Shown one piece after another: positions 55,833 through 63,901 of a DNA stretch of 64,000 bases. Numbering within the stretch: position 1 is the stretch's first letter; every line of letters begins with the position of its first letter. Under the pieces are notes generated by a model. That model was not told the origin of the DNA. It saw only the letters and a list, made by a program, of their open reading frames with translations, and made no database searches. Made by a program: the position numbers and the translations under genes. The DNA is from an uncultured Psychroserpens sp. (lineage in GTDB: Bacteria > Bacteroidota > Bacteroidia > Flavobacteriales > Flavobacteriaceae), in NCBI GenBank assembly GCA_947489585.1, contig CANLEE010000005.1, positions 124,001 through 188,000 of the forward strand, in the 5' to 3' direction.

Positions 55833-56943
55833 TTTATCTCAAAAAAAGAAAAAAACAGAACGGACTTCAATTGGGTTAAATTTTGAACCTAAACTGCCTT
55901 CATTAAAACGGTTTTCAAACAAACAAAAAGAAGACTTTTATAGAGAGTTCTCTACCCTTATAAAGTCGGGAGTTGATTATAACCAAGCGCTTAAAATATT
56001 AGCTGGACAGCAAAAATCAAAGTTTGTAAAATCTATTTATGAGCAAATCAATGATGCTGTAGTTAAAGGAAAACCTTTACATGAAGCCATACAAGACCAT
56101 AAGTATTTTACACCTTATGAATATTATAGTATTAAGATTGGTGAAGACACGAGGCGATTGCCAGAAATTTTTGATCAGTTACAAAAGTTTTTTGCAAGAA
56201 AAATCAAGATGAAGCGCCAAGTAGTTTCTGTACTAGCCTATCCTGTTTTTGTATTATTTATTACGTTTGGCGTGTTGTATTTCATGTTGAATTTTGTAGT
56301 CCCAATGTTCTCTTCTATTTTTAAACAATTTGGAAAAGAGCTTCCAAGCATCACTCAATTTGTTCTAGATTTATCTGAAAAATTCAATATAATTCTAGCT
56401 GTATTTCTATTGATTGTAATTGGTTTATTTTTTGGCCATAAACTCTTAAAAGCAAATGCAAGCTATCAAAAAATCACGTCATCAGCGTTGATGAAAATCC
56501 CATTCTTTGGACCACTATTGACTAAGATTTATTTGGCTCGATTTTGTCAATCACTTAGCCTTTTATTAGCCGCTAAGACACCTTTGATAACGGCTTTAGA
56601 TCTCACCGAAAAAATGATATCCTTTTACCCGTTAAAAACAGCATTAGCACATGCCAAAAGAGATGTTTTAAAAGGTGAAACTTTATCGAGTAGTTTGGCT
56701 AAACACTCATTTTTTACACCAAAAATTATTTCGTTAACGGTTATAGGAGAGCAAATTAATGAACTGGACAACATGTATGATAATTTAGCTAATCAATACA
56801 ATGATGATATTGATCACTCTACAAAACTTATAGGAACGATTTTAGAGCCCGTTATGATACTTTTAATAGGCGGTATTGTTGGTTTTATAATGGTAGCGAT
56901 GTACTCACCAATATTTAATTTGAGTAAGATTTTGGAACGCTAA
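55822..56943 (+). CDS. gspF: GspF/PilC-type inner-membrane platform protein
   Basis: 373 residues with the duplicated GspF cytoplasmic domain (first unit near 30-135: FYREFSTLIKSGVDYNQALKIL; second near 235-335: FCQSLSLLLAAKTPLITALDL) and three membrane helices (about 133-165, 188-208 and 342-366: LEPVMILLIGGIVGFIMVAM). This is the inner-membrane platform of type II secretion systems and type IV filaments. A long basic N-terminal extension (about 25 residues) precedes the first domain. The next filament genes resume only after a 2.7-kb block on the other strand. Confidence 0.92.
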   Translation: MKIDLSQKKKKTERTSIGLNFEPKLPSLKRFSNKQKEDFYREFSTLIKSGVDYNQALKILAGQQKSKFVKSIYEQINDAVVKGKPLHEAIQDHKYFTPYEYYSIKIGEDTRRLPEIFDQLQKFFARKIKMKRQVVSVLAYPVFVLFITFGVLYFMLNFVVPMFSSIFKQFGKELPSITQFVLDLSEKFNIILAVFLLIVIGLFFGHKLLKANASYQKITSSALMKIPFFGPLLTKIYLARFCQSLSLLLAAKTPLITALDLTEKMISFYPLKTALAHAKRDVLKGETLSSSLAKHSFFTPKIISLTVIGEQINELDNMYDNLANQYNDDIDHSTKLIGTILEPVMILLIGGIVGFIMVAMYSPIFNLSKILER

Positions 56944-57624
56944 CTAGTTGTTAGTTGATGCATCTTTATTGGCTTTAGCTGCTTCCTTTTCTACTTGACG
57001 TTGCGCTCTTTTAATAGAGTCGTTGGTTCGCTTTAGTTGACGGTCTAATTTTCGTTGTGCTTTCTCGGTAGAGTCTCTTTTTTTAAACACACGGCTAAAA
57101 AAGCCATTAATTTTACTTTTAGGTTTCACAGTATAGGTACTATCTCCTTTAAAATAGACCGTATCCTTCAATCTGTGATTGATCCAAGTTTTTGCTTTTT
57201 CGTTCTTGCTATAGTATCCAGATAGAACTAATGTGCCATTAGAGTCATATTCCAGAAACATGCCATTTTTTTGTCCGTTTCGCCATTTGGTAATCGTCGC
57301 TATATTACCATTTTCATACCAAGTTCGCCATTCGTCATCTTTAAGTCCATAGTCAAAATTGCCTTTTTCAGCAAGTTGTTTAGACCTATAAAATTTCTCG
57401 TAACTATCGTGTAATAGAAATCCACCAGATTGTGATACACTGTTATGGATTTCTCCCGATTTAAACCAGTAATACTCTATGCCTTCTGTATAGTTTTTAA
57501 TGGCTTTAAGAGAGACATGACACACAATATCATAATCACCAGACCTGATATACTTACGTTGCACATCTGAGGTTACAGACATAAACAGCGTGGCAACAAT
57601 TAGGATTAAGGCAACTTTTTTCAT
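56944..57624 (-). CDS. secreted MORN/YwqK-type protein with basic helical tail
   Basis: 226 residues with an N-terminal hydrophobic signal (about 1-18), MORN-like repeats with NGxxxxxxxxxxGxxxG rhythm (EWRTWYENGNIATITKWRNG; FLEYDSNGTLVLSGYY) and a very basic, charged helix at the end (RKLDRQLKRTNDSIKRAQRQ). It abuts the GspF stop tail to tail with no gap. Function unknown; similar genes are scattered in flavobacteria, so it need not belong to the filament system. Confidence 0.75.
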   Translation of the reverse strand: MKKVALILIVATLFMSVTSDVQRKYIRSGDYDIVCHVSLKAIKNYTEGIEYYWFKSGEIHNSVSQSGGFLLHDSYEKFYRSKQLAEKGNFDYGLKDDEWRTWYENGNIATITKWRNGQKNGMFLEYDSNGTLVLSGYYSKNEKAKTWINHRLKDTVYFKGDSTYTVKPKSKINGFFSRVFKKRDSTEKAQRKLDRQLKRTNDSIKRAQRQVEKEAAKANKDASTNN

Positions 57625-57769
57625 GCTATTGGTTTGTATAAAAATATGGCTTTTTTACTAATGGGCAAACATAAAAATTAATGTGTATTTAAAAAGCCTT
57701 TACATTGTTGTAAAAGCTTTGTGTTTTTGTATTTACACAGATTACAAATACTAATATAAATTAGACTCG

Positions 57770-57824
57770 CTTTACAAAAGCGCGCCAGAGTACGCATATG
57801 CCGCGCAAGTGGGTCATGACCTAA
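57770..57824. other. short GC-rich islet downstream of the toxin/immunity pair
   Basis: About 55 bases are near 57% G+C, in a surrounding of about one third, with GCGCG and CGCGC arms and CATATG and TCATGA palindromes. It lies just beyond the candidate immunity gene and may mark a cassette junction or a hairpin. No gene reads through it. Confidence 0.4.
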
Positions 57825-57833
57825 TTTAAAACA

Positions 57834-58280
57834 CTACCTGCTTCCTGTACCTATTATTTCACCAGCTTTTATTATTCCATCCTCTAAATTGTCATAAAAG
57901 TTTTTAGGCAATAAACTTTCTTCAGTCTGTAAAAGAGATGCTATATATTTTTTATTTTTTTTAGATAAAATAATTAATAAATCTAGATTACGTTCATATT
58001 TATCTCTCCCGATATTTTTCATAAGATTTAATACTTTCATGATAGAATTACCCCAAGTGTAATTTAAATTTGAAAGATTAACAATAACTACATCAGGCTC
58101 AATAATTAAAAAATAAGAAGACACAAACCCATAGATTAAATCAGCATCGTTATTGCCCTGTGAACCTTTTCTATAATCGCCCTGTACATTTACCAATAAA
58201 ACTCGGTCAGAATCATCTATCTTTACTTCAAATTTTATGTTTGAACCATAAGAGCTTAAATTAAAATCTTTTAATAACAT
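57834..58280 (-). CDS. candidate immunity protein of the RHS toxin tip
   Basis: 148 residues, soluble, alternating beta and helix (VLLVNVQGDYRKGSQ; VVIVNLSNLNYTWG), no signal or membrane span. I do not recognise a family; the middle has a slight resemblance to STAS-like single-domain folds. It starts 6 bases after the stop of the toxin gene, on the same strand, where cognate immunity genes lie in polymorphic toxin systems, so the immunity role is inferred from position. Confidence 0.55.
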   Translation of the reverse strand: MLLKDFNLSSYGSNIKFEVKIDDSDRVLLVNVQGDYRKGSQGNNDADLIYGFVSSYFLIIEPDVVIVNLSNLNYTWGNSIMKVLNLMKNIGRDKYERNLDLLIILSKKNKKYIASLLQTEESLLPKNFYDNLEDGIIKAGEIIGTGSR

Positions 58281-58286
58281 AATTTA

Positions 58287-59360
58287 TTATTGTTTATCTG
58301 GATTTGGTTTAAAAGTTATATAAGCTTCATTAGTCCTTAAAGGTGTATCCGAAGCATCAAATACTTCTAATCTATCTCTTCCCATTTCAGCTCTAGATAC
58401 TGGACTTTTTGGTAAATTTTTCATTAAATCTCTTCTTGCTTTTGAAGATAATTGACCAGAAACTATAAAATCCCAATCAGACTCTGGATGAGCCGTACCT
58501 CTTGCCTGTGAACCAATGACAGTTATCTCTACCTTATGCTTATCAGCCATCTGTTGTATTTTGATTTGATCTATTTTTCTAATATTTGTTATTTTTGCTG
58601 ATCCACCTACATTGGCATTAATTTTTGGTGGATTCCAGGTATTTTGACTTTGCTTTACAATGGCTTTATCAGAGCTATTTGTAGGTGTTTTAGATTCACC
58701 AGTAGTAGCTTTTGTCTTTGCTTCAACTTTGGCTTTAGGTGATGAGGCTGTGTTAGTCCTATTCATTCTCATCATAGCAGCACGATTCCCATATTCAGAA
58801 GTGCTCATTGCTGTTCCTATTAAAGCAGCTACCAAAACACGATCTTGTATCCCTTCTAAATTCTTATGATATTTCTCTGTGTAATCCTTAGGGTTACTAA
58901 TGAACTCACCAACAGCATCAAAACCACTCGATCGTCCAGATCCATAATCTAAATAATCATCTCCAAATGAATGCCCTTTAACAAAACTCCACTCGAGACC
59001 TTCAAAAGTAATAAGAATTCTTTGAGGCTGAAGATTTACATCTATCCAATCATTTTCTACAGAAGTTAGAGTTAATATTGGGCTATCATTATCATCAAGA
59101 GTGAGGGTATAATGCCATTGTTCTAGCCCCTCTAACTCAATAGCATCTATCACTCTATTTTCTGCAAAGGAATAAGGACTATTCCATGGAAAATTTGCTC
59201 TTAAAGGATCTTCAGCAAAAAATCGCCCAACCCTAGGGTCATGCATTCTAAACTTGTAATTAAGTGAATTCCCTTCCCCTTTAATTTCGTCATCTTTTTC
59301 TTGTCCTTGGAAGCCATAACGGTAGTCTCCACTTGCCCCATGGCGATTAGGTGTTAGCAT
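58287..59360 (-). CDS. truncated RHS-core protein with nucleotidyltransferase-like toxin tip
   Basis: 357 residues. The first 75 or so are the C-terminal end of a flavobacterial RHS core ([50 protein letters not shown]). Reading upstream of the ATG continues the core for YYPFG and then hits an in-frame TAA (59389-59391), so the usual 1000+ residue N-part is missing. After a linker (about 205-255) the tip has a nucleotidyltransferase motif (about 283-297: [16 protein letters not shown]) with a possible third acid at E332. Such tips modify nucleotides or protein in polymorphic toxins. Orphan tip cassettes serve as donors for recombination, which may be the case here; expression and secretion are unproven. 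Confidence 0.8.
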   Translation of the reverse strand: MLTPNRHGASGDYRYGFQGQEKDDEIKGEGNSLNYKFRMHDPRVGRFFAEDPLRANFPWNSPYSFAENRVIDAIELEGLEQWHYTLTLDDNDSPILTLTSVENDWIDVNLQPQRILITFEGLEWSFVKGHSFGDDYLDYGSGRSSGFDAVGEFISNPKDYTEKYHKNLEGIQDRVLVAALIGTAMSTSEYGNRAAMMRMNRTNTASSPKAKVEAKTKATTGESKTPTNSSDKAIVKQSQNTWNPPKINANVGGSAKITNIRKIDQIKIQQMADKHKVEITVIGSQARGTAHPESDWDFIVSGQLSSKARRDLMKNLPKSPVSRAEMGRDRLEVFDASDTPLRTNEAYITFKPNPDKQ

Positions 59361-59404
59361 TCCAAAAGGATAGTAATCAAAAAACCTTAGACATTACTAT
59401 TTAA
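59361..59404 (-). pseudogene. remnant of the RHS core upstream of the toxin tip
   Basis: In frame with the toxin gene the codons before its ATG read FFDYYPFG, the typical start of the RHS C-terminal core, then an in-frame stop. This marks where the homology to a full-length RHS gene ends. Confidence 0.55.
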
Positions 59405-59610
59405 AAGAACGTATGAGATTTATAAAACATCAATATTCAACCTTAAACTGCTAAAAAACAGTATAAAAAAGAGGTCTGTTGTGTTAAATACTCAATGTAA
59501 ATATAATAACTTTAAATTCTTGATTCATATCCAACTATAAGAAAATGGTATAAGTATTAATTCGTTTCAAACTAGTTGATAATTAGGTTTTAATTTTTAA
59601 TTCAAAATGA

Positions 59611-59618
59611 TATATTTG
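59611..59618 (+). promoter_or_regulatory. -7 element before the major-prepilin gene
   Basis: TATATTTG, 28 bases before the ATG at 59647; upstream TTT rather than TTG lies at 20 bases. It suggests that the second half of the filament operon has its own promoter. Confidence 0.45.
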
Positions 59619-59646
59619 TTAGGAAGTCTTACAAATCTATTTCACC

Positions 59647-60075
59647 ATGAGAACAAACAAAAAACCACGTTCAAATAAAAAAGGGTATTTAAAAGCCTAT
59701 TCAATGACCGAAATACTTGGCGTGCTTTGTATTATAGGTATTTTAATTTATTTGGTAGTCCCAAATCAGACTTCTGTTGTTGTTTCGGCTAAGTCTATTG
59801 AAGCGCAAAATATGTTAAGTATGGTTCATGGCTTGCAGAAAAGTCATTTCTATCGTTATTCTAAATACACACAAGATTTTGATGAACTAGGTTTTGAACA
59901 AGCATTAACAATTGATAAAGGCGGACAAGCCGTTTATAAAATTGAAGTCATAGAATCATCCATGAATACATTTAAAGCCACAGCAACATCGCTTCAAGAT
60001 TTTGATGGTGATGGAAATTACAATACATGGCAAATTGATCAAGATAGAATGTTGAAAGAAATTGTGAAAGATTAA
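59647..60075 (+). CDS. major prepilin-like protein (GspG-like position)
   Basis: 142 residues. A long basic leader (RTNKKPRSNKKGYLKA) ends with Ala at -1, then YSMTEILGVLCIIGILIYLV with Glu at +5 and a helix, as in pilins. The soluble domain ends with a loop rich in Asp (TSLQDFDGDGNYNTWQIDQD), reminiscent of calcium-binding loops of GspG or type IVa-like pilins; N-terminal methylation is doubtful since the peptidase lacks the methylase domain. One base separates it from the peptidase gene. Confidence 0.8.
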   Translation: MRTNKKPRSNKKGYLKAYSMTEILGVLCIIGILIYLVVPNQTSVVVSAKSIEAQNMLSMVHGLQKSHFYRYSKYTQDFDELGFEQALTIDKGGQAVYKIEVIESSMNTFKATATSLQDFDGDGNYNTWQIDQDRMLKEIVKD

Positions 60076-60076
60076 T

Positions 60077-60562
60077 TTGGAGCTTCAATTGTCTTATGTC
60101 GCATTAGGCATTGTTTTGATTATTATTATCTGGCAAGATTTGAAACAACGAGCTATTCATGTGTCGTTACCATTTTTTTTGTTCTTAATAGCTTTAGTCA
60201 TAAATTTTTTCACAGATCATCTTGATTATATGATGAGCTTAAAAAATATAGGGTTTGTAGTTATTAATATTTTGGGGTTGGTCTTATACTATTCAGTAAA
60301 AAATAAAAGTATAGTAAACCCAATAGACTCAATGATAGGCTTAGGCGATATTTTATTTTTTATAGCAATCACGCCTTTGTTTGACTTAAAGTCATATATA
60401 CTATTTTTTATTGTAGGCATGTTGTTTTCATTGATACTACATATAATAGTAAACACGATTAAAAAACAAAAAACGGTACCACTGGCTGGTTATCTTGCAT
60501 TACTATTAATTGTATTGATAGGCTTAGAATATGGTTTTAACTTAAATTTAGTTTTACGATAA
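60077..60562 (+). CDS. minimal prepilin peptidase (A24 family, no methylase domain)
   Basis: 161 residues from a TTG start 1 base after the pilin stop, hydrophobic throughout (about six spans). The aspartyl protease pair is D21 (WQDLKQRAIH) and D91 in the GxGD motif (MIGLGDILF). The N-terminal methyltransferase domain with its four-Cys zinc motif, found in GspO/PilD, is absent, as in CpaA/TadV-like enzymes. It should cleave the four prepilins of this locus. The position between the pilin and GspE confirms the system. Confidence 0.8.
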   Translation: MELQLSYVALGIVLIIIIWQDLKQRAIHVSLPFFLFLIALVINFFTDHLDYMMSLKNIGFVVINILGLVLYYSVKNKSIVNPIDSMIGLGDILFFIAITPLFDLKSYILFFIVGMLFSLILHIIVNTIKKQKTVPLAGYLALLLIVLIGLEYGFNLNLVLR

Positions 60563-60565
60563 CAT

Positions 60566-61969
60566 TTGAATGATTTAACACACATAGAGCTTAATGTTGG
60601 TTTACAACAAACCATAAATTCAGAAATGGCAAATCATTTCTGTATTGTGCCAAAGCATAATACAGATACCAACGTCGTTTTCTATTTTGATGAACATAAA
60701 ATTTCTGAATTAAAATCAATTCAAGAAGAGCTTGTATTAATTCTTAATAAAAATGTTGTACTCGAACCTATTGATAGCCTCGTTTTAAATAAGGCCATAT
60801 CTACTTATTACAGGACTAATACTGGTCCATCAAAGAAGCAAGTTTCCTATTCTAATGATTTTTTAGAAGAATTGATATTCGAGGCAAAACATATTAATGC
60901 TAGTGATATTCATATTGAAGTTTATGAAGAAAATGCGAGAGTAAGACTTAGAATTGATGGTCAGCTTATCGAAAAAAACCATATTAAAAAGGATAGCTAT
61001 AACGAGCTTATTAATCAAATTAAAATTAAGTCTAATTTAGATATCACTGAAAAAAGACTCCCTCAAGATGGGAGAATAGAGTATGAAGATTTCGATATTA
61101 GAGTATCTATTTTACCTACGCATCATGGAGAAAAGGTTGTGATGAGAATTCTTGGAAGAGATGCATCACACTTAAATATTAATCAACTGGGTTTAGAAAA
61201 TGAAGATTTATCTAAATATCTAGAAGCCGTTAGAAAATCTAATGGTATTGTTCTTATTAGTGGGCCAACAGGATCAGGTAAAACGACCACATTATATGGT
61301 ACACTTAAATATTTAAATAATATTGAACGCAATATTGTTACTGTTGAAGATCCCATAGAATACACATTAAAAGGCATTAATCAAGTACAGTTAAAAGAAG
61401 ATATTGGGCTCACATTTACATCGGCTTTACGCTCTTTTTTAAGACAAGACCCTGATATTATTATGCTTGGTGAAATTAGGGATGCCCAAACAGCTCAAAT
61501 GGCAATTAGAGCATCTTTAACAGGGCACTTAGTATTGTCTACAATACATACCAATTCTGCAATTGGAACCATTTCGAGACTAATAGACATGGGAGTTCCT
61601 TCCTTTCTATTGGCAGAGACTATGAATATTTCTGTAGCACAACGATTGTTACGTACACTTTGTAATGACTGTAAACAAGAACACGATTTTAATCCAGAAG
61701 ATTTGCCTAAAACTTTTGATTTAAACAGAGATATAAAAACACATCATATTGCAGTAGGTTGTCATCATTGCTATCATACAGGTTATAAAGGTCGACGAGC
61801 AATCTACGAAATTTTACCAATGACTTTAGAAACCACTAATGCTATAAAAAACAACACATTAGAGCAGTCAAATTTTATGAATAACCAAAAACTGTCTGAT
61901 AAAGCATTAGATTTGTTTACCAAAGGTTTGACTTCTTTAGATGAAATTTATTCTATACTCATTAACTAA
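60566..61969 (+). CDS. gspE: GspE/PilB-type assembly ATPase
   Basis: 467 residues from a TTG start 3 bases after the peptidase. It has Walker A (about 232-240: GPTGSGKTTTL), an Asp box (TVEDPIEYTLKGINQVQL), Walker B (about 295: PDIIMLGEIRDAQ) and a His box (LVLSTIHTNSAIGT). Two CxxC pairs near the end (LCNDC and GCHHC) form the zinc subdomain of GspE and PilB. The N-terminal region is short (about 90 residues) compared with canonical GspE, so the N1 domain is reduced. It is the only ATPase in the window; no PilT-like second ATPase is seen. Confidence 0.95.
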   Translation: MNDLTHIELNVGLQQTINSEMANHFCIVPKHNTDTNVVFYFDEHKISELKSIQEELVLILNKNVVLEPIDSLVLNKAISTYYRTNTGPSKKQVSYSNDFLEELIFEAKHINASDIHIEVYEENARVRLRIDGQLIEKNHIKKDSYNELINQIKIKSNLDITEKRLPQDGRIEYEDFDIRVSILPTHHGEKVVMRILGRDASHLNINQLGLENEDLSKYLEAVRKSNGIVLISGPTGSGKTTTLYGTLKYLNNIERNIVTVEDPIEYTLKGINQVQLKEDIGLTFTSALRSFLRQDPDIIMLGEIRDAQTAQMAIRASLTGHLVLSTIHTNSAIGTISRLIDMGVPSFLLAETMNISVAQRLLRTLCNDCKQEHDFNPEDLPKTFDLNRDIKTHHIAVGCHHCYHTGYKGRRAIYEILPMTLETTNAIKNNTLEQSNFMNNQKLSDKALDLFTKGLTSLDEIYSILIN

Positions 61970-61975
61970 ACACTT

Positions 61976-63901
61976 ATGACAAAAAAAATACTACTACTAT
62001 TAGCTGTCATTTTCTCCCTCCAAATAAGTTGGTCTCAATCCAATTTGAATGAGTTTAAGAGTAAAATGGAAGACTTATCTAAAACTAAAAAAGGCTTAAA
62101 TGAAAATATTAGAATAGACTTGACAGGTTTAACCTTATATGATTTTATTACAACTTTAGCAGAAGAGCATGAATTAAATGTTAGTGTTGATCCACAACTT
62201 AACCAAATGGTTACCAGCAACTTTTTTGATGTAAAAGTTACTGATGTATTTTATTTTTTAATACAGAAACATCAACTAGATGTGGATGTTATGAACAACA
62301 TTTTAATTTTTAATAAGAGAAAAGAAGCAGTTGTTGTCGAAAAATCAAAACCTTTAAAAGTAATCGATGTTTCTTATAATAACCAGAATGATTTTCTGTC
62401 GATGAAACTCAAAAATGATTCTTTGCCAAGAGTCGCTCAAGCCATTACAGACGCTTCTAAAAAAAATGTGGTATTAGCACCAGGTGTCAAAGACATGAAA
62501 GTTTCAGCATATATATTGAATAGACCTTTTGATCAGGTGTTAGATATGATGGCTAAATCTAATAGTCTTACAGTTCAAAAAGACGAAAACAATAATTACT
62601 ACTTAGAAAAAGATACAACTCCAAAAGAGGCAACTACAAGACCCAATAATGCAACATCAAGATCTAACCGAAGGCAAAATAACTCAAGAGGAAACAATAA
62701 TACTTCTGGAAGCTTTACCATAGATGTTAATAATCAAGGCTTTCTTAATATTCAATCTTATGAAGGTGATGCAGCAGAAATGATTATTGATGCAGCAGAA
62801 AAACTTAAAATAAGTTTTTTTATGTATAATACACCCGAAGGCGTAAATACAACATTAATAGCTAATGGTATTACATTTGACGATTTATTAAATCATTTAT
62901 TCACTGGAGAAAAATACACCTATAAAATTACAGATGATTTATACCTCATAGGCGAACACGTTACAGAAGGATTGAGAACCACTGAACTGGTTCAATTAGA
63001 AAATAGATCTATTGAATCTGTGTTTACTTCCTTGCCATCAACGCTAACACAAAACCTTGAAGTTAAAGAGTTTATTGAATTAAATGGTTTTGTGGTCTCA
63101 GGCTCTAAAATTTATATTGATGAATTCAAAGATTATATACGAGAGATTGATCGCGTGGTTCCTGTAATTCAAATTGAAGTTATTATTGTTCAATATCAAA
63201 AATCATATGAAATTCAAACAGGAATTCAAGCAGGATTAGACAACCAACCTAGAACTACATCTGGAGTGTTATTCCCTACAGGCGATGTCGCTCTTAATTC
63301 AACATCAGTAAATGGTCTAATTGATGCCTTTAATGGGTTAGGTTTTATTAATCTTGGAAAAGTCACTGAGAATTTCTATTTAAACTTAAGAGCATTAGAG
63401 AATAATTCTTTAATCAAATTATCATCTACACCAAAACTGGTGACTTTAAATGGCCATGATGCTACGTCATCTATTGGAGAAACTAGTTACTATTTTGAGC
63501 AAAATAATCAATTAATAAACTCAGGCATCAATGATAATATTTTGCAATCGGGTACATGGAAATCTACTGAAGCTAATTTAAGTATTTCAATTACACCATT
63601 TGTTTCAAAAGATGAGAATGTAACTTTAACAATTGCTGTTGAGCGAAGTTCGTTTTTAGCTCGAGTTGGTGAAAATGCACCTCCAGGAAAAGCAACGCAA
63701 AAGTTTGAATCTATGATTAGCGTTAGGAATAATGAAATGATATTATTAGGTGGCCTTGATGAATTAGAAAATGAAAACTCTGGTACTGGAACCCCTTTTC
63801 TTTCTAGAGTTCCAATTATTAAATGGTTTTTTAGTAGTAGAAAAAAGAGAAAAGAAAAATCTAAACTCCATATATTCATTAAACCTACAGTGACTTACTA
63901 A
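61976..63901 (+). CDS. gspD: GspD/PilQ-type secretin
   Basis: 641 residues: a signal peptide (about 1-20, ending SWSQS), an N0/STN-like domain (about 45-110: LTLYDFITTLAEEHELNVSV), further N-domains, an Asn/Arg-rich linker (about 220-245), and the secretin channel (about 400-641) with VIQIEVIIVQYQKSYEIQTG, the NEMILLGGLDE motif and FLSRVPIIKWFFSSR at the end. It forms the outer-membrane pore. No lipobox and no pilotin-binding S-domain are obvious. It is 6 bases after gspE and 1-base overlapped with the next gene. Confidence 0.92.
   Translation: MTKKILLLLAVIFSLQISWSQSNLNEFKSKMEDLSKTKKGLNENIRIDLTGLTLYDFITTLAEEHELNVSVDPQLNQMVTSNFFDVKVTDVFYFLIQKHQLDVDVMNNILIFNKRKEAVVVEKSKPLKVIDVSYNNQNDFLSMKLKNDSLPRVAQAITDASKKNVVLAPGVKDMKVSAYILNRPFDQVLDMMAKSNSLTVQKDENNNYYLEKDTTPKEATTRPNNATSRSNRRQNNSRGNNNTSGSFTIDVNNQGFLNIQSYEGDAAEMIIDAAEKLKISFFMYNTPEGVNTTLIANGITFDDLLNHLFTGEKYTYKITDDLYLIGEHVTEGLRTTELVQLENRSIESVFTSLPSTLTQNLEVKEFIELNGFVVSGSKIYIDEFKDYIREIDRVVPVIQIEVIIVQYQKSYEIQTGIQAGLDNQPRTTSGVLFPTGDVALNSTSVNGLIDAFNGLGFINLGKVTENFYLNLRALENNSLIKLSSTPKLVTLNGHDATSSIGETSYYFEQNNQLINSGINDNILQSGTWKSTEANLSISITPFVSKDENVTLTIAVERSSFLARVGENAPPGKATQKFESMISVRNNEMILLGGLDELENENSGTGTPFLSRVPIIKWFFSSRKKRKEKSKLHIFIKPTVTY

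Noticed and set aside
57834..59360. HEPN/MNT toxin-antitoxin pair
   Set aside because: The nucleotidyltransferase motif is fused to an RHS core and a linker, and the partner shows no HEPN RxxxxxH motif, so a toxin tip with immunity gene is a better fit.
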